From positions 23,634,954-23,698,953 of the forward strand of contig CP154954.1 of assembly GCA_039621445.1 (NCBI GenBank): DNA of 64,000 nucleotides. The letters are read 5' to 3'. A program made the position numbers and the translations under genes. The notes under the pieces are model-generated. The model ran no database searches. It saw only the letters and a list, made by a program, of their open reading frames with translations, and was not told where the DNA came from. Below are positions 31,083 to 41,004 of the stretch, piece by piece (position 1 is the stretch's first letter; the number at the start of each line of letters is the position of its first letter). The stretch is from Euglena gracilis (Eukaryota; Euglenida; Euglenophyceae; Euglenales).

Positions 31083-31158
31083 GCACCACGGGCAATTGCC
31101 CGCTCCTGTTCCAGCTTTGAATCTGTCAGCAACAACTTGGCAATCTCAACCTTGGAGC

Positions 31159-31992
31159 CAAGGCTGGATTGAAGTTTTCAAGAGAAGAGGAGGATTGAGG
31201 TTGAGGTTGAAGTGAGGTTGAAGTTTCAAAACTTCTCCCAACTTCAACCCGGGAAACACTTGCATTTTTATGACCTAAATGATTTTGTTCCTTCCTTAGA
31301 AATGGCTGATGGCACTGCCAATCCACCGAAACGGATTTGTTTTGCCAAGGGCCACCAAGGAAAGAGGAATATGGATCTAGCACGTTACTTTGAGGCATAT
31401 GGTGCTCCGTTGCGGGTGAGGTGCAAATTATGTTATCAAGCACGGTTTGATGAAGGGCTAAGAGTCTTGGAGGAAGTCCTCAAAATCCTCCGAAAAATGG
31501 CCAAAACTCGTCAAAATTTGTAAAATCTGTCAGATTCTGGTGAAATTGTAACACCGTTGCGGAAAAAACACCTGGGTGTCCTCATGGTGAGTCCGGAGGA
31601 TGTCGAAAGTGGCCTACATTTGTGGACCTTAGTGTGCCAACGTCCTCGGAGAAGAATGCTCCGAGGCTCGTTCCTTTTGGAACCTGCATTGACCGTCCGC
31701 TGACCCACTGAGTGATTCATATGTGATAACAAGGAAGCCGTTGCAAAGTTTACACTGCTTTCATCCTCCCTTGCATTTTACAATGGGGTTGGATTTTAGT
31801 GCTTCCATTTAGGTTTGCCAGGTTTGTCATTTGGGGCACTCAAATGGTTCATTCAAGGGCAACACACATGGAGAACACATCAAATACTCATCTTCCGGTG
31901 GGGCGGGATTTGGACTGAAGTTGGAAGAAGTTAGATTGAGGTTGAAGTGAGGTTGAAGTTTGAGAACTTCTCTCCACTTCAATCCAGCCCTG
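31159..31992 (+). mobile_element. short hAT-like element with zinc-finger ORF
   Basis: Ends CAAGGCTGGATTGAAG / (reverse complement) CAGGGCTGGATTGAAG, flanked by TTGGAGC (31152-31158, 31993-31999). GAGGTTGAAGTGAGG repeats lie just inside both ends. 834 bp long, holding one short ORF; non-autonomous. Confidence 0.8.
31302..31523 (+). CDS. truncated zinc-finger protein of the hAT-like element
   Basis: 73 codons from an ATG that directly follows a splice-acceptor-like CTTCCTTAG. ARYFEAY and VRCKLCYQARFD resemble the start of BED-type fingers in hAT transposases (CxxC present, the His pair not seen). It stops well before any catalytic domain. Could be a remnant, or a first exon with GT further on. 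Confidence 0.4.
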   Translation: MADGTANPPKRICFAKGHQGKRNMDLARYFEAYGAPLRVRCKLCYQARFDEGLRVLEEVLKILRKMAKTRQNL

Positions 31993-32028
31993 TTGGAGCG
32001 CATCCACACCAGCCATGGCAAAATTGGT

Positions 32029-32268
32029 ATACCACCTCCCCCCCCCCTAATTGACCGTGGGACCTCTCCACGGGACCCCCCTTTTGGTCAATTAGGGGGG
32101 GGGTTCAATTAGGGGGGGGGGCGTCAATTAGGGGGGGGGTACCGTCAATTAGGGGGTGCTTCAGCACAGAATCCCCCCGGGCAGTCAATTAGGGGGGGGG
32201 TCGAAAAAAATTTCCCCGGGGCGTTTGGTCAATTAGGGGGGGGGTCAATTAGGGGGGGGAGGTGGTAT
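32029..32268. mobile_element. palindromic C-run mini-element (CTAATTGAC type), copy 2
   Basis: 240 bp, the reverse complement of 20496-20738 apart from differences in run length and a few bases. Same ends, same unit order, same two hairpins. TA on both sides (GGTA / TATATCC) may be a target duplication. Confidence 0.82.
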
Positions 32269-32309
32269 ATCCGCCCAGAGTCGCGTGCACTGAGACGCCT
32301 GCGCTTCCA

Positions 32310-32455
32310 AAGACCCGGCCGGCTAGCCGGCCAGCCGGCTAGCTGGACCAAAGTGCATTTTCTTCAGCCGTCTGGACCAAGCCCACAAGGTCAGCCGTCC
32401 ATCCGGACCTTCGCTTTTTTCACCAGCCGTCCGTCCGTCCGTCCGTCCGCCCCCA
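32310..32455. repeat. GTCC-type dispersed repeat, copy 5
   Basis: GGCCGGCTAGCCGGCCAGCC followed by CCGTCTGGACC and CACCAGCCGTCCGTCCGTCC. The last block, with TTCGCTTTTTTCACCAGCC, recurs at 25540-25590 at the 5' edge of LINE copy 1. Confidence 0.65.
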
Positions 32456-32589
32456 TTGCCCATGGCCTGGCAAGCGATGACGCCCACAAAAAAAAACGAC
32501 AGAGGGCAGAAGACACCATGACACACCAACCGTACGCATAGCCAACAACACGACCAAAAAAAAAACCAACAACATAAGCAAGTCACACC

Positions 32590-33458
32590 CTGCAACAAAC
32601 AGAGGAAGTCCACAAAGAAACCCAGGCCCTTACCTCACCAAAAGCAAAGCCTTCCCCCGGACCAACTCCCTTATCCCTAAGCTCGCCACCCCAGCCACAA
32701 CACTCGCCATTCTCTTGGAAAGGGGGGGGGGCAAAAAAGCGTTTTGTTTGTGTTTTTTTTGGCAAAATATGTGTTGTTCAAACAGAAAAAATGTCAGTAA
32801 AATTTGACTGTGCCAAAACTTTGTCCACTTTTTTTTGACCTTTGTTTATTTCACCCCCCTCCTCAAAAGTACGAGTTTTTAGGACGGAAAATTTTGAGAT
32901 TTTTTTTTAAAAAAGGGGGTTTTCCATCAAAAATCACGTGTTTTTGGTTTTTATTTTTCAAAAAAACTTTTTTTTGGCCAAAATCCCCGTTTTCCCGAAA
33001 TCGGTGAAAATGCTGTGGTGGGTGTGGGGGGTGGACCCCCCCCACCTTCTGGTTCTTCCGGCGCAGTCATATGGTGCTGCCGTGAAATATATGTTGAAGA
33101 AATGTTCGTCCACCCGAAAAATAAATAGTCTCGTCTTTCGCAGCACTTTTGGTTCCGTGGACCGCGGTTACTACTGCTCGCTGTTAACTCATCCGCCGGC
33201 GTGGATGTTGTGATTAAACCTGGCGAGCGCAGCCGGCGAGCGTAATCAAAACCGACGAGGCTCCGCCTTGCGGTCTTTGCCCTGTATAATTTTTGAAGGC
33301 ACTAAAAAGAAGGAGGAGGCGCCCCAGCCGCGGCCGGCCACAGCCAGCCGCGGCTGGCCGTGGCTGGTGACTGGGAGAAAAGAGGAGGAGGAGGTCTGGA
33401 TGGTGGCTGGTGAAAAAAAGAGGAGGAAGAGGTCTCTGGCCGTGGGGACCCCAGCTCC
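32590..33458. mobile_element. family A DNA element, copy 3 (partial, inverted)
   Basis: The right end CCCCAGCTCC (33449-33458) abuts LINE sequence. Leftward follow the GGCGCCCCAGCC arrays, the GTATAATTTTTGAAGGCACT block, the ACCGCGGTTACTACTGCTC block and CTTTTGGAAAGGGG-type sequence in the same order as copy 2. The opposite end is not found; it fades near 32590. Confidence 0.7.
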
Positions 33459-34266
33459 AGTGGATCCATGTTGGGGCCAAGCTGCAGCTGCAACCATCGT
33501 AGCGTGTCTTGCGATGGGATTGCCAGCACCGAGGCCGGCACCCCCACAGCTTGGCTGCCATGCATCCCCAGGTTCAGCAAGGCCGCCATCCGTGCCGCCG
33601 GCTGCAGTACTTCTGGGTCCGAGATTCCGAGGCCTCCGTGGCGGATAGGCAGGGATACCTGATCCCACGTGCTCTCGGCGATACCCAGTCCGAGGAGATC
33701 TTGTACGGCTTCTTGCAGTCGTGCCCTGAGCGGGGAGTCCCGTGCGTTTTCTCTCTCCGTTGATCGGAGGAGGTGGACCACCGGCATCCGTCAAGGCAAT
33801 ACTGCAAGAGTGCATGCCGCACTTGCCCCTCTGGGTATCCCATGAGCCGTTCCAGGAGCAGGTTCGCGTTGCCCACTGTTTCTTCCCATACGGCTTGGCA
33901 TTGTGGTGCTCTTGGTGTGCCTTCTTCGGCTGCTCCATGCTCCATTGGAGCATCGATTGGGACAAGGTCGTGATACCCTTCGGTCCTCCAAAGGGAATCA
34001 CGGGCACTTGTCGCCCCAAGTGGTCTTCTGCCAAACCGTCAGGATATTGTGGCCCAGCCTGATCAATCTTTTGCATCCCAGGTCCCCATAACTTGCACTT
34101 GGCCAGGTGGAGGCCTGCCCCCTCGAGGACCGTGTTGAGGTCGTGGAGGCGGGCGAGCACCACTGCTGGTTTTCCCACAATGTGTCCATCGTCGAGGTAC
34201 CAAGGCTCCCACGCCAGGTCCCGAGCAAAGCACTGGTCGAGGGCGTAGTCCAAGCCCAGTGCAAAG

Positions 34267-35185
34267 CATAGTTGCAGTTAGTGCGACCGGAAAAAATGCT
34301 TCCGTGCGCCGCAACCACCGCGTTAAATTTTTTTGTAACCGGCAGCGTTGCGGCAAAAAATTTTCTGTGCGCCGCGAATGCCGCGGCACTGGTTTATGTG
34401 TGCGCCGCGACTGCCGCGGAAACTTTTGAAGTTTGTGCCGCGACCACCGCGGTAATTGTCTTTTTAAATTGTGTCCCACATATAACCCCCCCCCCCCACC
34501 TATAAGAAACCCCCCTCTATAAGAAACCCCCACCTATAAGAAACCCTTTGGGCATTTTCGGACCGACACCCACCTATAAGAAACCCCCACCTATAAGAAA
34601 CCCTTGGGGAGCTTTGAACCCAACCACCCCCTTTTTTCTTCGGCGCCGAAGGCGCCGAAGGAAATTTTTGACCGTTTTTGGCCACTTTTGGTCTTTTGTC
34701 GGCTCAAAACTTTTTCGGACATTGAAACCCACCTATAAGAAACCCCCACCTATAAGAAACCCCTCGGGCCATTTTTTGGAAACCCACCTATAAGAAACGG
34801 GTTTCTTATAGGTGGGGGGGGGTTTACTTCCTTCGGCCCCTTCCCCTGCCTGGCCTCTTTGATACATTCTCGACCATGGCCGAAAAGGGTATTTGGCGGC
34901 AGGGAGTGAACTTTTGTACAAGCGTTCCTGTTTGTTTTCACGTATCAGCTTTCACCATGTCAAGCGAGACCTCCACATAAACGTTCTTGATTTCCGGGCA
35001 GAAAAATTTTTTTGCGCCGCAACCACCGCGGAAAAATTTTCCCCTTGCGCCATGACCACCGCGGCAATGAATTTTGCTTGTGCCACGACAGCCGCGGCAA
35101 AAATCTTCTTGTGCGCCGCGACCACCGTGGAAATTTTTTTTTTGCGCCGCGGCATGAGCGCCGCGGCGCACTAACTACAAGTATG
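34267..35185. mobile_element. hAT-like MITE with GCCGCGG subterminal arrays
   Basis: Inverted ends CATAGTTGCAGTTAGTGCG and CATACTTGTAGTTAGTGCG (17 of 19 match), flanked by the exact 8-bp duplication GTGCAAAG (34259-34266, 35186-35193). Each end is followed by about four spaced GCGCCGC...CCGCGG units at roughly 45-50 bp intervals (34300-34455, 35010-35165). The middle holds a TATAAGAAACC mini-element. No ORF of note. Confidence 0.88.
34485..34823. repeat. C-run mini-element (TATAAGAAACC type), copy 1
   Basis: Starts ACCCCCC...CCACCTATAAGAAACC and ends with the inverse GGTTTCTTATAGGTGG...GGGT. About eight CCACCTATAAGAAACCC units lie on one side and the inverse at the far end, with a CGGCGCCGAAGGCGCCG hairpin between. 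Nested inside the MITE at 34267. Confidence 0.75.
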
Positions 35186-35640
35186 GTGCAAAGCCCAAGG
35201 GCCCGCATGCGTCGCCTTGGTGCACTCCAATCTGGCTCGTACACAGGAAGCGCCCTTGGCAGAACAGCGGACTTGGTCCACTGTAGCAAAAGCGCAACCA
35301 GTTGTACACTCTGGGCACCTTGGCTAAGCATCCCTGGAGCATTGCATCCCTGCCTGCTGAAGGAGTTGAAGGCATTGCGCCATCCACCTGCAGCACCACG
35401 TCGTCATCGTCCCCTTGGAGGTGGCTTGACTGGACGTAGCGTTGCAAGCCCATGCCCACCATTTCGGTGGCATTGCGCACCCCCGCACCATCGTGGCTGC
35501 AGGGCGTTCAACTCCACCTTCACCGCCTCAGAATGGAGGAGACACTTCCCCACTACTCGCCGGAGTGTGTCCCCGACGGCAATGGGCCGCACCCCTCCAT
35601 CCTTCTTGCGGAGGGGATGAGCGTGGAGGCGTATTTGCGC

Positions 35641-35975
35641 GAACCGGCGGGTAGCACAGCTTCACCCAGACCGTGCCCCGGGCCCAGGGAGACGTCTCTT
35701 TTGGCCCTCGCCACAAGGAGAAACCCACAAGGAGAAACTCCTCATGACTCCTTGTGCGGCCACAGGTTGCCGGTAGATACTATGGGTGTAAAGTACAAAA
35801 GGTTGTATGGAGTGCCGTGCATGTCCCGCGGTCAGTGGTTAGAGGAAAATGGGAAAGTCCCATCTTCAATATATACGGCGGGGAGAGAGGGGTGTGTGTG
35901 TGCTTTGCTTTGCGCATCAAAGCCATTCCAAGCCCCTGCCATGCACTGGCCTTCACACCCCGCCTCTCCCAGCCG
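35641..35975. other. intergenic stretch between two LINEs
   Basis: No supported gene. Contains an AAGGAGAAAC direct repeat and a GTGTGTGTG run. Confidence 0.5.
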
Positions 35976-35989
35976 TTATGTTAGCTTAG

Positions 35990-36590
35990 TTGTTTGGAGG
36001 CGGATGCATGTGGAGACGAATCCTTGGCCTGCTTCACTCATGCCACCGTAGCAGTCCATCACCAGTGGGATAAATGTCCAACCTCGTCGCTTGCAAGGCT
36101 CCCCATACTTGGCGATTTTGTCTTCTTCCTGTCGATTGTGCCATTTGTCCACCTGAGCTGGAGGTGACGTGGAGGGTGCAAGTGGGAGCCTCACTGTGAC
36201 ATCAATGGCTGCGGGACCATTTGCGTCGAATCGAGTGATAAAAACATCACCCGGTCGTGCTCCATCCCCAGCTTTTTCTTCTCGACGTGCAGGAAAGCCA
36301 GCTCGTTGTGCCAGATTCAAGACAAAGCTTTGCACTGCCCCGTGCCGCCGAACGAGGTTGTTACGGTGGCAGCAGACGAGGTGGTGGCCGGCTGTGTCAA
36401 GTGGGCTCATGCATCGAGGACATCCAGGAGAGTTGCTTTCTTCTGTTTTTACCACAGGAGCGCCAAGCGTCCATTGGAGGAGGGCAACAAATCCTTTTGT
36501 GGGAACAAGGGTTTTTGTGCCAGCAGAGGGGACTGCACACGTCCGCTTCTCGCCGAAAAGGTACACCCAGCGTCTCCGGCGCGGGACCCC
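35990..36590 (-). pseudogene. LINE copy 2 CCHC knuckle and restriction-like endonuclease
   Basis: CPRCMSPLDTAGHHLVCC (about 36430-36375) is the knuckle; RPGDVFITR...AAIDVTVRLPL (about 36260-36190) carries the PD...D endonuclease signature; it ends near YGGMSEAGQGF. This domain nicks the chromosomal target in R2-type LINEs. Cut off from the RT by the insertion at 36585-36822. Confidence 0.78.
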
Positions 36591-36822
36591 CCCCCCCCGG
36601 GGGGGTCCGGCCCGGACCCACCCACCCACCCCCCCCCTCCCCCCAGGGGGGGGGTCCGCTGACTTAAAAAGAAGCCTGGTGGAGCCGAAAATTTTTGAAA
36701 ATTGCCTTTAACGGGCTCGATTTTGGGGGGGTCCCTGCCCCCCCCTCCCCGGGGGGTCCCGCGCTACCCTGGGTGGGTGGGGGGGACCCCCCCTCCCCCG
36801 GGGGTCTTAAAAAGAAGCCTGG
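36585..36822. repeat. G/C-palindrome insertion with 18-bp direct repeat
   Basis: CTTAAAAAGAAGCCTGGT occurs at 36663-36680 and 36805-36822. Between and beside the copies are palindromes of the form GGACCCC...GGGGTCC (36588-36658, 36727-36804). The repeat overlaps the LINE's own sequence, so it may be a target duplication or a slipped duplication. Confidence 0.55.
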
Positions 36823-36824
36823 TC

Positions 36825-37638
36825 CCCACAACCGACACTTGGACATATTCAGGGAAACCCCAATGAGGGGTCCTTCACGCAGAATGTATCGGACTGATGT
36901 TTCCAGTTGTTCTGGGGTGCCCACGAGATGGGCATCGTCTAAGTACCATGCTTGCCATCCGACCAGCTCACCCACTTTTTCAACCAGATTTTGAACTGCA
37001 ATTGCGAACGCCGCAGGACCACATGGGTCACCATGTTGCACACCACTTTTGCTGCGGAAGGAGGTTGAACCGCAGCACAAAGTGGAATGCTCACTGTAGC
37101 AGCTCTCCATCCATGCTGTCATCTCAGGGCAGCGTTCTCGAACAGCGTCCAACATACCTTCACGGCGCAGGCAGTTGAAGGCATTTGCAAAGTCCAATTG
37201 CAGCACACCCCAATCTTGAGCACCTGTGTGATGGAGACAGCCAACAAGCTGCTGAAGCCCAATGGCGACAATGGAACAAGGATCAGAATGGCCAACACCG
37301 GACTGTCCAGGTTGATTGTTGCGAACTGCTGTTCTCACGACTTCCTGTCTCATGATCACTTTTCCCACCAGACGACGCAGGCACTCGCCCGCTGCTATGG
37401 GCCTGGTTCCCTCTTCTTCTGGAGTAGGTGGGCATTGGTTGCCAAAATCATCGGTGTTTTTGGCTGCCTTCACTTTCCGCAAGGCTGTCAGTCTGGCTGC
37501 TGCCATGATTGCGGCAGGTCCTTTTGGCAAACCATTGTCAATGGTGCGGTAACAGAAGATCGTGAGTTCGTCCAAAAGGTCATCTGCATGGCAACCTGCA
37601 TCATGACCCAGCAAACACCGAAGGTGGTCGGGCCTCAA
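36825..37638 (-). pseudogene. LINE copy 2 reverse transcriptase
   Basis: MRPDHLRCLLG, RPIAAGECLRRLVGKV, motif A LQLDFANAFNCL (about 37200), GVQHGDPCGPAAF and the catalytic YLDDAHLVG (about 36950-36925), ending KCRLWGPG. All RT motifs are present and the frame is open. The frame continues past 36825 only into the palindromic insertion. Confidence 0.83.
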
Positions 37639-37683
37639 GCCAGAGGGGCCTGGGGAGGATTCTGGGCCAAAGCTGAAGACTGC

Positions 37684-38244
37684 CTATAGCACTATGGTCC
37701 GGCGTTGTTGCATGTCTTCCTCAGAAGTGGCAGCTGGTAGCGAACGTCTCATGGTCGCCGGGCCAAGTCCAGGAGGCGGTTCATGTGGATGTAATTGCTG
37801 GAGGCGTTCGTGTACCAAGGGGTTGTCGGGGTCTTGAACGCCATCAGAAGTCAACAAGTTGCAAGCTTTGGATACTGCACCCCTACCGACCAGTCGTTCT
37901 AGTCTGGAGACAAATTCTTCTTTTGTTACTTCTTCCTCTTTCGAGGCAGCCAGTCTGGTACGTGGTCTCTTTCGTGTGTTAGTAGCTTCCACTGGAGCAG
38001 AGGTGTCCTTCCAACTCTCCAGCGTCGGGCGGCTTAGGTATTGTCGTGCACGAGCCTGCAGGATGCGACCAAGACGTTCCCAGTGACCGCGCCCACCACG
38101 GCCGAAGGGAGCCAGCACTGCCTTGGGGAAGCACCAAAGGGCGTGCAAGGCTTCCCAGGTGCTTTCCATTGCCTCAGAGCATCGAAATGAACATTGATGC
38201 CGCAACGCACCCCCTTTCAGGACGATCCCCTGACCTCCATCCAA
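37684..38244 (-). pseudogene. LINE copy 2 N-terminal region
   Basis: 186 codons with ARARQYLSRPTL, a basic RKRPRTR patch and VSRLERLVGRGAVSKACNLL, which parallels EEGALSKAAKLLVSDGL in LINE copy 1. No zinc finger is seen in this piece. A short gap with a stop separates it from the RT frame. Confidence 0.65.
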
Positions 38245-38250
38245 CTTGGG

Positions 38251-38502
38251 ATGAAATCGCCCACGATCGCCATGGTTCCATCAACCTCATCCCTCGCGGG
38301 GCCATCCAAGCTGTGGCCGAGGTCTATTGCACACTCATGCGCCGCCTAAACGAACAAACTCCAAAGCTGTCGATACCTGGATTTTTTTTTGACATCCGCA
38401 TGTTTTTCACACCCGTAGGCACTAATCCGGCCGGCACATCAAAGTAGCTATCCCGGGGAACATAACGGGAACCCCCAATCAGTTTCCAGTTTTGGGGTCA
38501 AA
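38251..38502 (+). other. short open frame of unknown origin
   Basis: On the plus strand the reading DEIAHDRHGSINLIPRG and on to 38447 (stop after NPAGTSK) looks protein-like but matches nothing I know. It lies between two minus-strand retroelement ORFs. Confidence 0.25.
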
Positions 38503-39225
38503 TCATGGTTTCCCGTGGGGCCATGTAAGTGGAACAGGAGCGGAGGCAGGATTGGATGGCACTTCGCTTTGAGCTAGGTCACCCCCAATAAGATCCGGAA
38601 GGAGCTGTTGTAGATTCCGGCAATCTTGCGAAGTGGTTTCTAAAAGTGGGGCCAGGGTGGGTGGGACCGAGGCAGTTGCCATCAGGAAGCCGACGGCCCT
38701 CGCCGGATCCTCACTGAAGTCGATTTCAGTCTGTGGTGGTGCTGCGGGGCCTGGATTGGGCTGAATGTCACCACAGGATAAATTTCCTTCTCCGCGCCCC
38801 AAGCGACAGTGGTGACCTGTGTAAGCGCTGGGGTTTTGGTGCGTCATGGTGGGCATGCGTTCGGGCCAGCTCATCGTTTTCCTTTGGCGTTCAAATTTCG
38901 GAGGTCTGCAGGAATTGGGGGCTTTGGCTCCTGGGGTTGTTCTGGTTTTATGGTGAATTTTCGCTGCCAGGGTAGGCTGTGTGCTGTCTTTTGCAGGAGT
39001 GTAAGGAACAAGCACTTTTCTTTGTTTGGCCGACGTTGGGTGGTTTTTTCCTGTCAGCGGAGAGGGAACCTGGGGGTTGTCAAGTTCATTTTGCTGAGGT
39101 GGGAAGGTTGCAGGCCAGCAGAATCTGGCAGAACTGGCTGGCTGGGGGGCCACGTTGCAGACCAAAAAGTGGATGTGCTGTCTGGCTGGGGGGCCACTGT
39201 TGCAGGCCAAAATGTGGAGGAACAT
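38503..39225 (-). CDS. ORF with 2A-like motif, probable retroelement ORF1 N-terminus
   Basis: 240 codons from an ATG at 39225. The N-terminal third reads through the edge of the GGCC minisatellite and is compositionally odd; a start at MSWPERMPT further in is possible. Near the middle is GNLSCGDIQPNPGP, the ribosome-skipping 2A signature (D-x-x-x-NPGP) known from the start of some non-LTR retrotransposon ORFs. The C-terminal part is Pro/Ser/Ala-rich and stops at 38503. It could be the 5' ORF of another LINE or of LINE copy 2, from which it is 250 bp away. Confidence 0.5.
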   Translation of the reverse strand: MFLHILACNSGPPARQHIHFLVCNVAPQPASSARFCWPATFPPQQNELDNPQVPSPLTGKNHPTSAKQRKVLVPYTPAKDSTQPTLAAKIHHKTRTTPGAKAPNSCRPPKFERQRKTMSWPERMPTMTHQNPSAYTGHHCRLGRGEGNLSCGDIQPNPGPAAPPQTEIDFSEDPARAVGFLMATASVPPTLAPLLETTSQDCRNLQQLLPDLIGGDLAQSEVPSNPASAPVPLTWPHGKP

Positions 39226-39257
39226 GGTTTGCCAGTTTGTCGGGGGCTTTTCAGGCT

Positions 39258-39485
39258 GAGAGCAAAAATGGTGTCAGGGGGGGGCCCTTGCAGGCCCATG
39301 GCCTTTGTAGGCCACTGGGACAAAATGCTGCAACAGGACAAAAAGGTGTCACAGGGGCCTTTGCAGGCCCAGGGCCTTTGCATGCCACTGGAGCAAAATG
39401 GTGTTGGAGGGGGGCCTTTGCAGGCCCAGGGCCTTTGCAGGCCACTGGGGCAAAATGGTGCAACAGACCGAAATGGTATCACAGG
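39258..39485. repeat. GGCC minisatellite, about 65-bp units
   Basis: Three to four units of CCTTTGCAGGCCC, ATGGCCTTTGTAGGCCACTGG, then CAAAATGGTG. TTGCAGGCCAAAA-type words extend it weakly to 39110. Confidence 0.75.
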
Positions 39486-39663
39486 GGGGCAAAATGGTTT
39501 TCAATGTCAAGTCAAAACTGCTGCAAAATGTATCACAGCTTTTGGTGTAACATGTGCTGTGAAATCTGGGGGTTTGCCACTTCAATTGATCAGAAGTTTG
39601 GGATGCAATGCAGAAAACAGAAGAGAAGACACTGGAGCTGAAAGTAGCACTTAATGGTTGGCA

Positions 39664-39792
39664 GATGGGGGGCCTTTGCAGGCCCAAAGGGGGGGGCCTT
39701 TGCAGGCCCACGATGAGGGGCCTTTGCAGGCCCATGATGAGGGGCCTTTGCAGGCCCAGATGGAGGGGCCTTTGCAGGCCCAGAAGGTACCA
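39664..39792. repeat. GGCC minisatellite, 24-bp units
   Basis: Five to six units of GGGGCCTTTGCAGGCCCA plus six variable bases. A shorter derivative of the 39258 array. Confidence 0.8.
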
Positions 39793-39884
39793 GCAGGGCT
39801 GAGAAGCCAAGGATAACAACAGCATGTGGAACTGCTGGAGCTGCTGATAAGGTCTGAGAAGCCCACTCCACTGTGGTCGTGTCC

Positions 39885-40090
39885 TGGACCTTCACTCCAC
39901 CTTGGACTCGTCTTGGACTTGCACTTTTTCTTGGACTTGCACCCTTGTAAATTGGACTTGACACCCGTACTTGTAACTTGTACTTGTAAACTTGAACTGC
40001 ACCAGGGACTTTCACTTCACCAGTACTTGTAACTTGAACCCCTCCAGGGGCTTTCACTTCTCGGCCATGTGATATGTCGAAAAAAAATAG
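39885..40090. repeat. dispersed repeat 'B', inverted copy
   Basis: CACCAGGGACTTTCACTTC, GTACTTGTAACTTG and GGCCATGTGATATGTCGA are the reverse complement of 4608-4700. The ACTTGTA/ACTTG word is repeated several times to the left. Confidence 0.65.
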
Positions 40091-40482
40091 ACACTCATAA
40101 AGCGAACCGACACTATTTTTTGCGGTTGATATGACTTGCCTTTGGCTGATGAAAAAAAAAACTGAATGTCAAGGAGTTCTCCCCTCTAGGGTACTACTTT
40201 GAAAAAAACAACAACCAGTCTCTTCACCCTCCTGGGGGTCAGCGAATGACACAATGACAGTGATTGGAGTGATTGGACGTTGCTCCTCTCGAGAAAGAAG
40301 CTGGGGGGCGACACCGCAGGACGGAGGCTGCAATGAATCCATCGCACCGCAGGCGGCACTGATAGTCGATGTACGCCTCCACCGTGTGCAAGAAATGAGT
40401 CTCTGCCAGAGCGGTCTTGGTCTTCAGGATCCACCGAAGGTGCCTGTGCAGAAAAACACATTCAAAAGTGGAGGTTTAATTA

Positions 40483-40991
40483 ACCCCCCCCCAAATATAA
40501 GAAACCCGTTTCTTATATTTGGGTGTCGGCCGATCGGCCCAAAGGGTTTCTTATATTTGGGGGTTTCTTATATTTGGGTGTCGAAGTCTGGCCCCAAGGG
40601 TTTCTTATAAATGGAACTTTTCTTCCTTTGGTTCCTTCATATAATCAATTACGTGCAGGATTGTCCTCATGTCTGACTGCCATTCAAACAGTGGGGAAGG
40701 GGGTCGTGACACGGACAGGTGTTTCCAAAAAGCAGTTGTTTCTGAACTCTTGCTTTGCAAAGAAGCAATAGACTGGATTGGCTTCACCTTGGGTTGATCG
40801 CGCCTTGAGATTTGCTGTGACCCATGGTGAAAATGAGGGGTTTCTTATATTTGGATTGGCGTCCAACAGCCCAGGGGTTTCTTATATTTGGGGGTTTCTT
40901 ATATTTGGGTGTCGGCTGAAAATCAGCCAAAGGGTTTCTTATATTTGGTGGTTTCTTATAGCGAGGGGTTTCTTATATTTGGGGGGGGGGT
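40483..40991. mobile_element. C-run mini-element (TATAAGAAACC type), copy 2
   Basis: Starts ACCCCCCCCAAATATAAG and ends with the inverse CTTATATTTGGG...GGGT; TTA on both sides (40480-40482, 40992-40994) fits a PIF/Harbinger-like 3-bp duplication. About eleven GGGTTTCTTATATTTGGG units in two clusters, each followed by GTGTCG or a small hairpin (GGCCGATCGGCC, GGCTGAAAATCAGCC). The 200-bp centre (40625-40830) has no ORF of note. Confidence 0.78.
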
Positions 40992-41004
40992 TTAGGGGAC
41001 TGGG

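Larger units (their letters stand above)
33459..35640 (-). pseudogene. R2-like LINE, copy 3 (fragment, doubly interrupted)
   Basis: Close relative of LINE copy 1. RT fingers (RPIAVGDTLRRVVGKC) lie at about 35590-35540, the palm from 35480, and YLDDGHIVG at about 34205-34180; it ends at 33459 where family A copy 3 begins. A 919-bp MITE (34267-35185) interrupts it. Motif A is lost: near 35385 the reading passes from VLQVD directly into a frame-broken segment. The C-terminal knuckle and endonuclease are absent. Confidence 0.82.
35976..38250 (-). mobile_element. R2-like LINE, copy 2 (second lineage)
   Basis: Minus-strand order: N-terminal region (38244-37684), RT (37638-36825) and C-terminal knuckle/endonuclease (36560-35990). 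It shares the architecture of copy 1 but is only moderately similar in protein, so a different family. A stop between the N-terminal and RT frames and a G/C-palindrome insertion at 36585-36822 inactivate it. Confidence 0.85.

Noticed and set aside
39054-39825. Proline-rich protein with GPAKAP repeats
   Set aside because: Explained by the 24- and 65-bp GGCC minisatellites.
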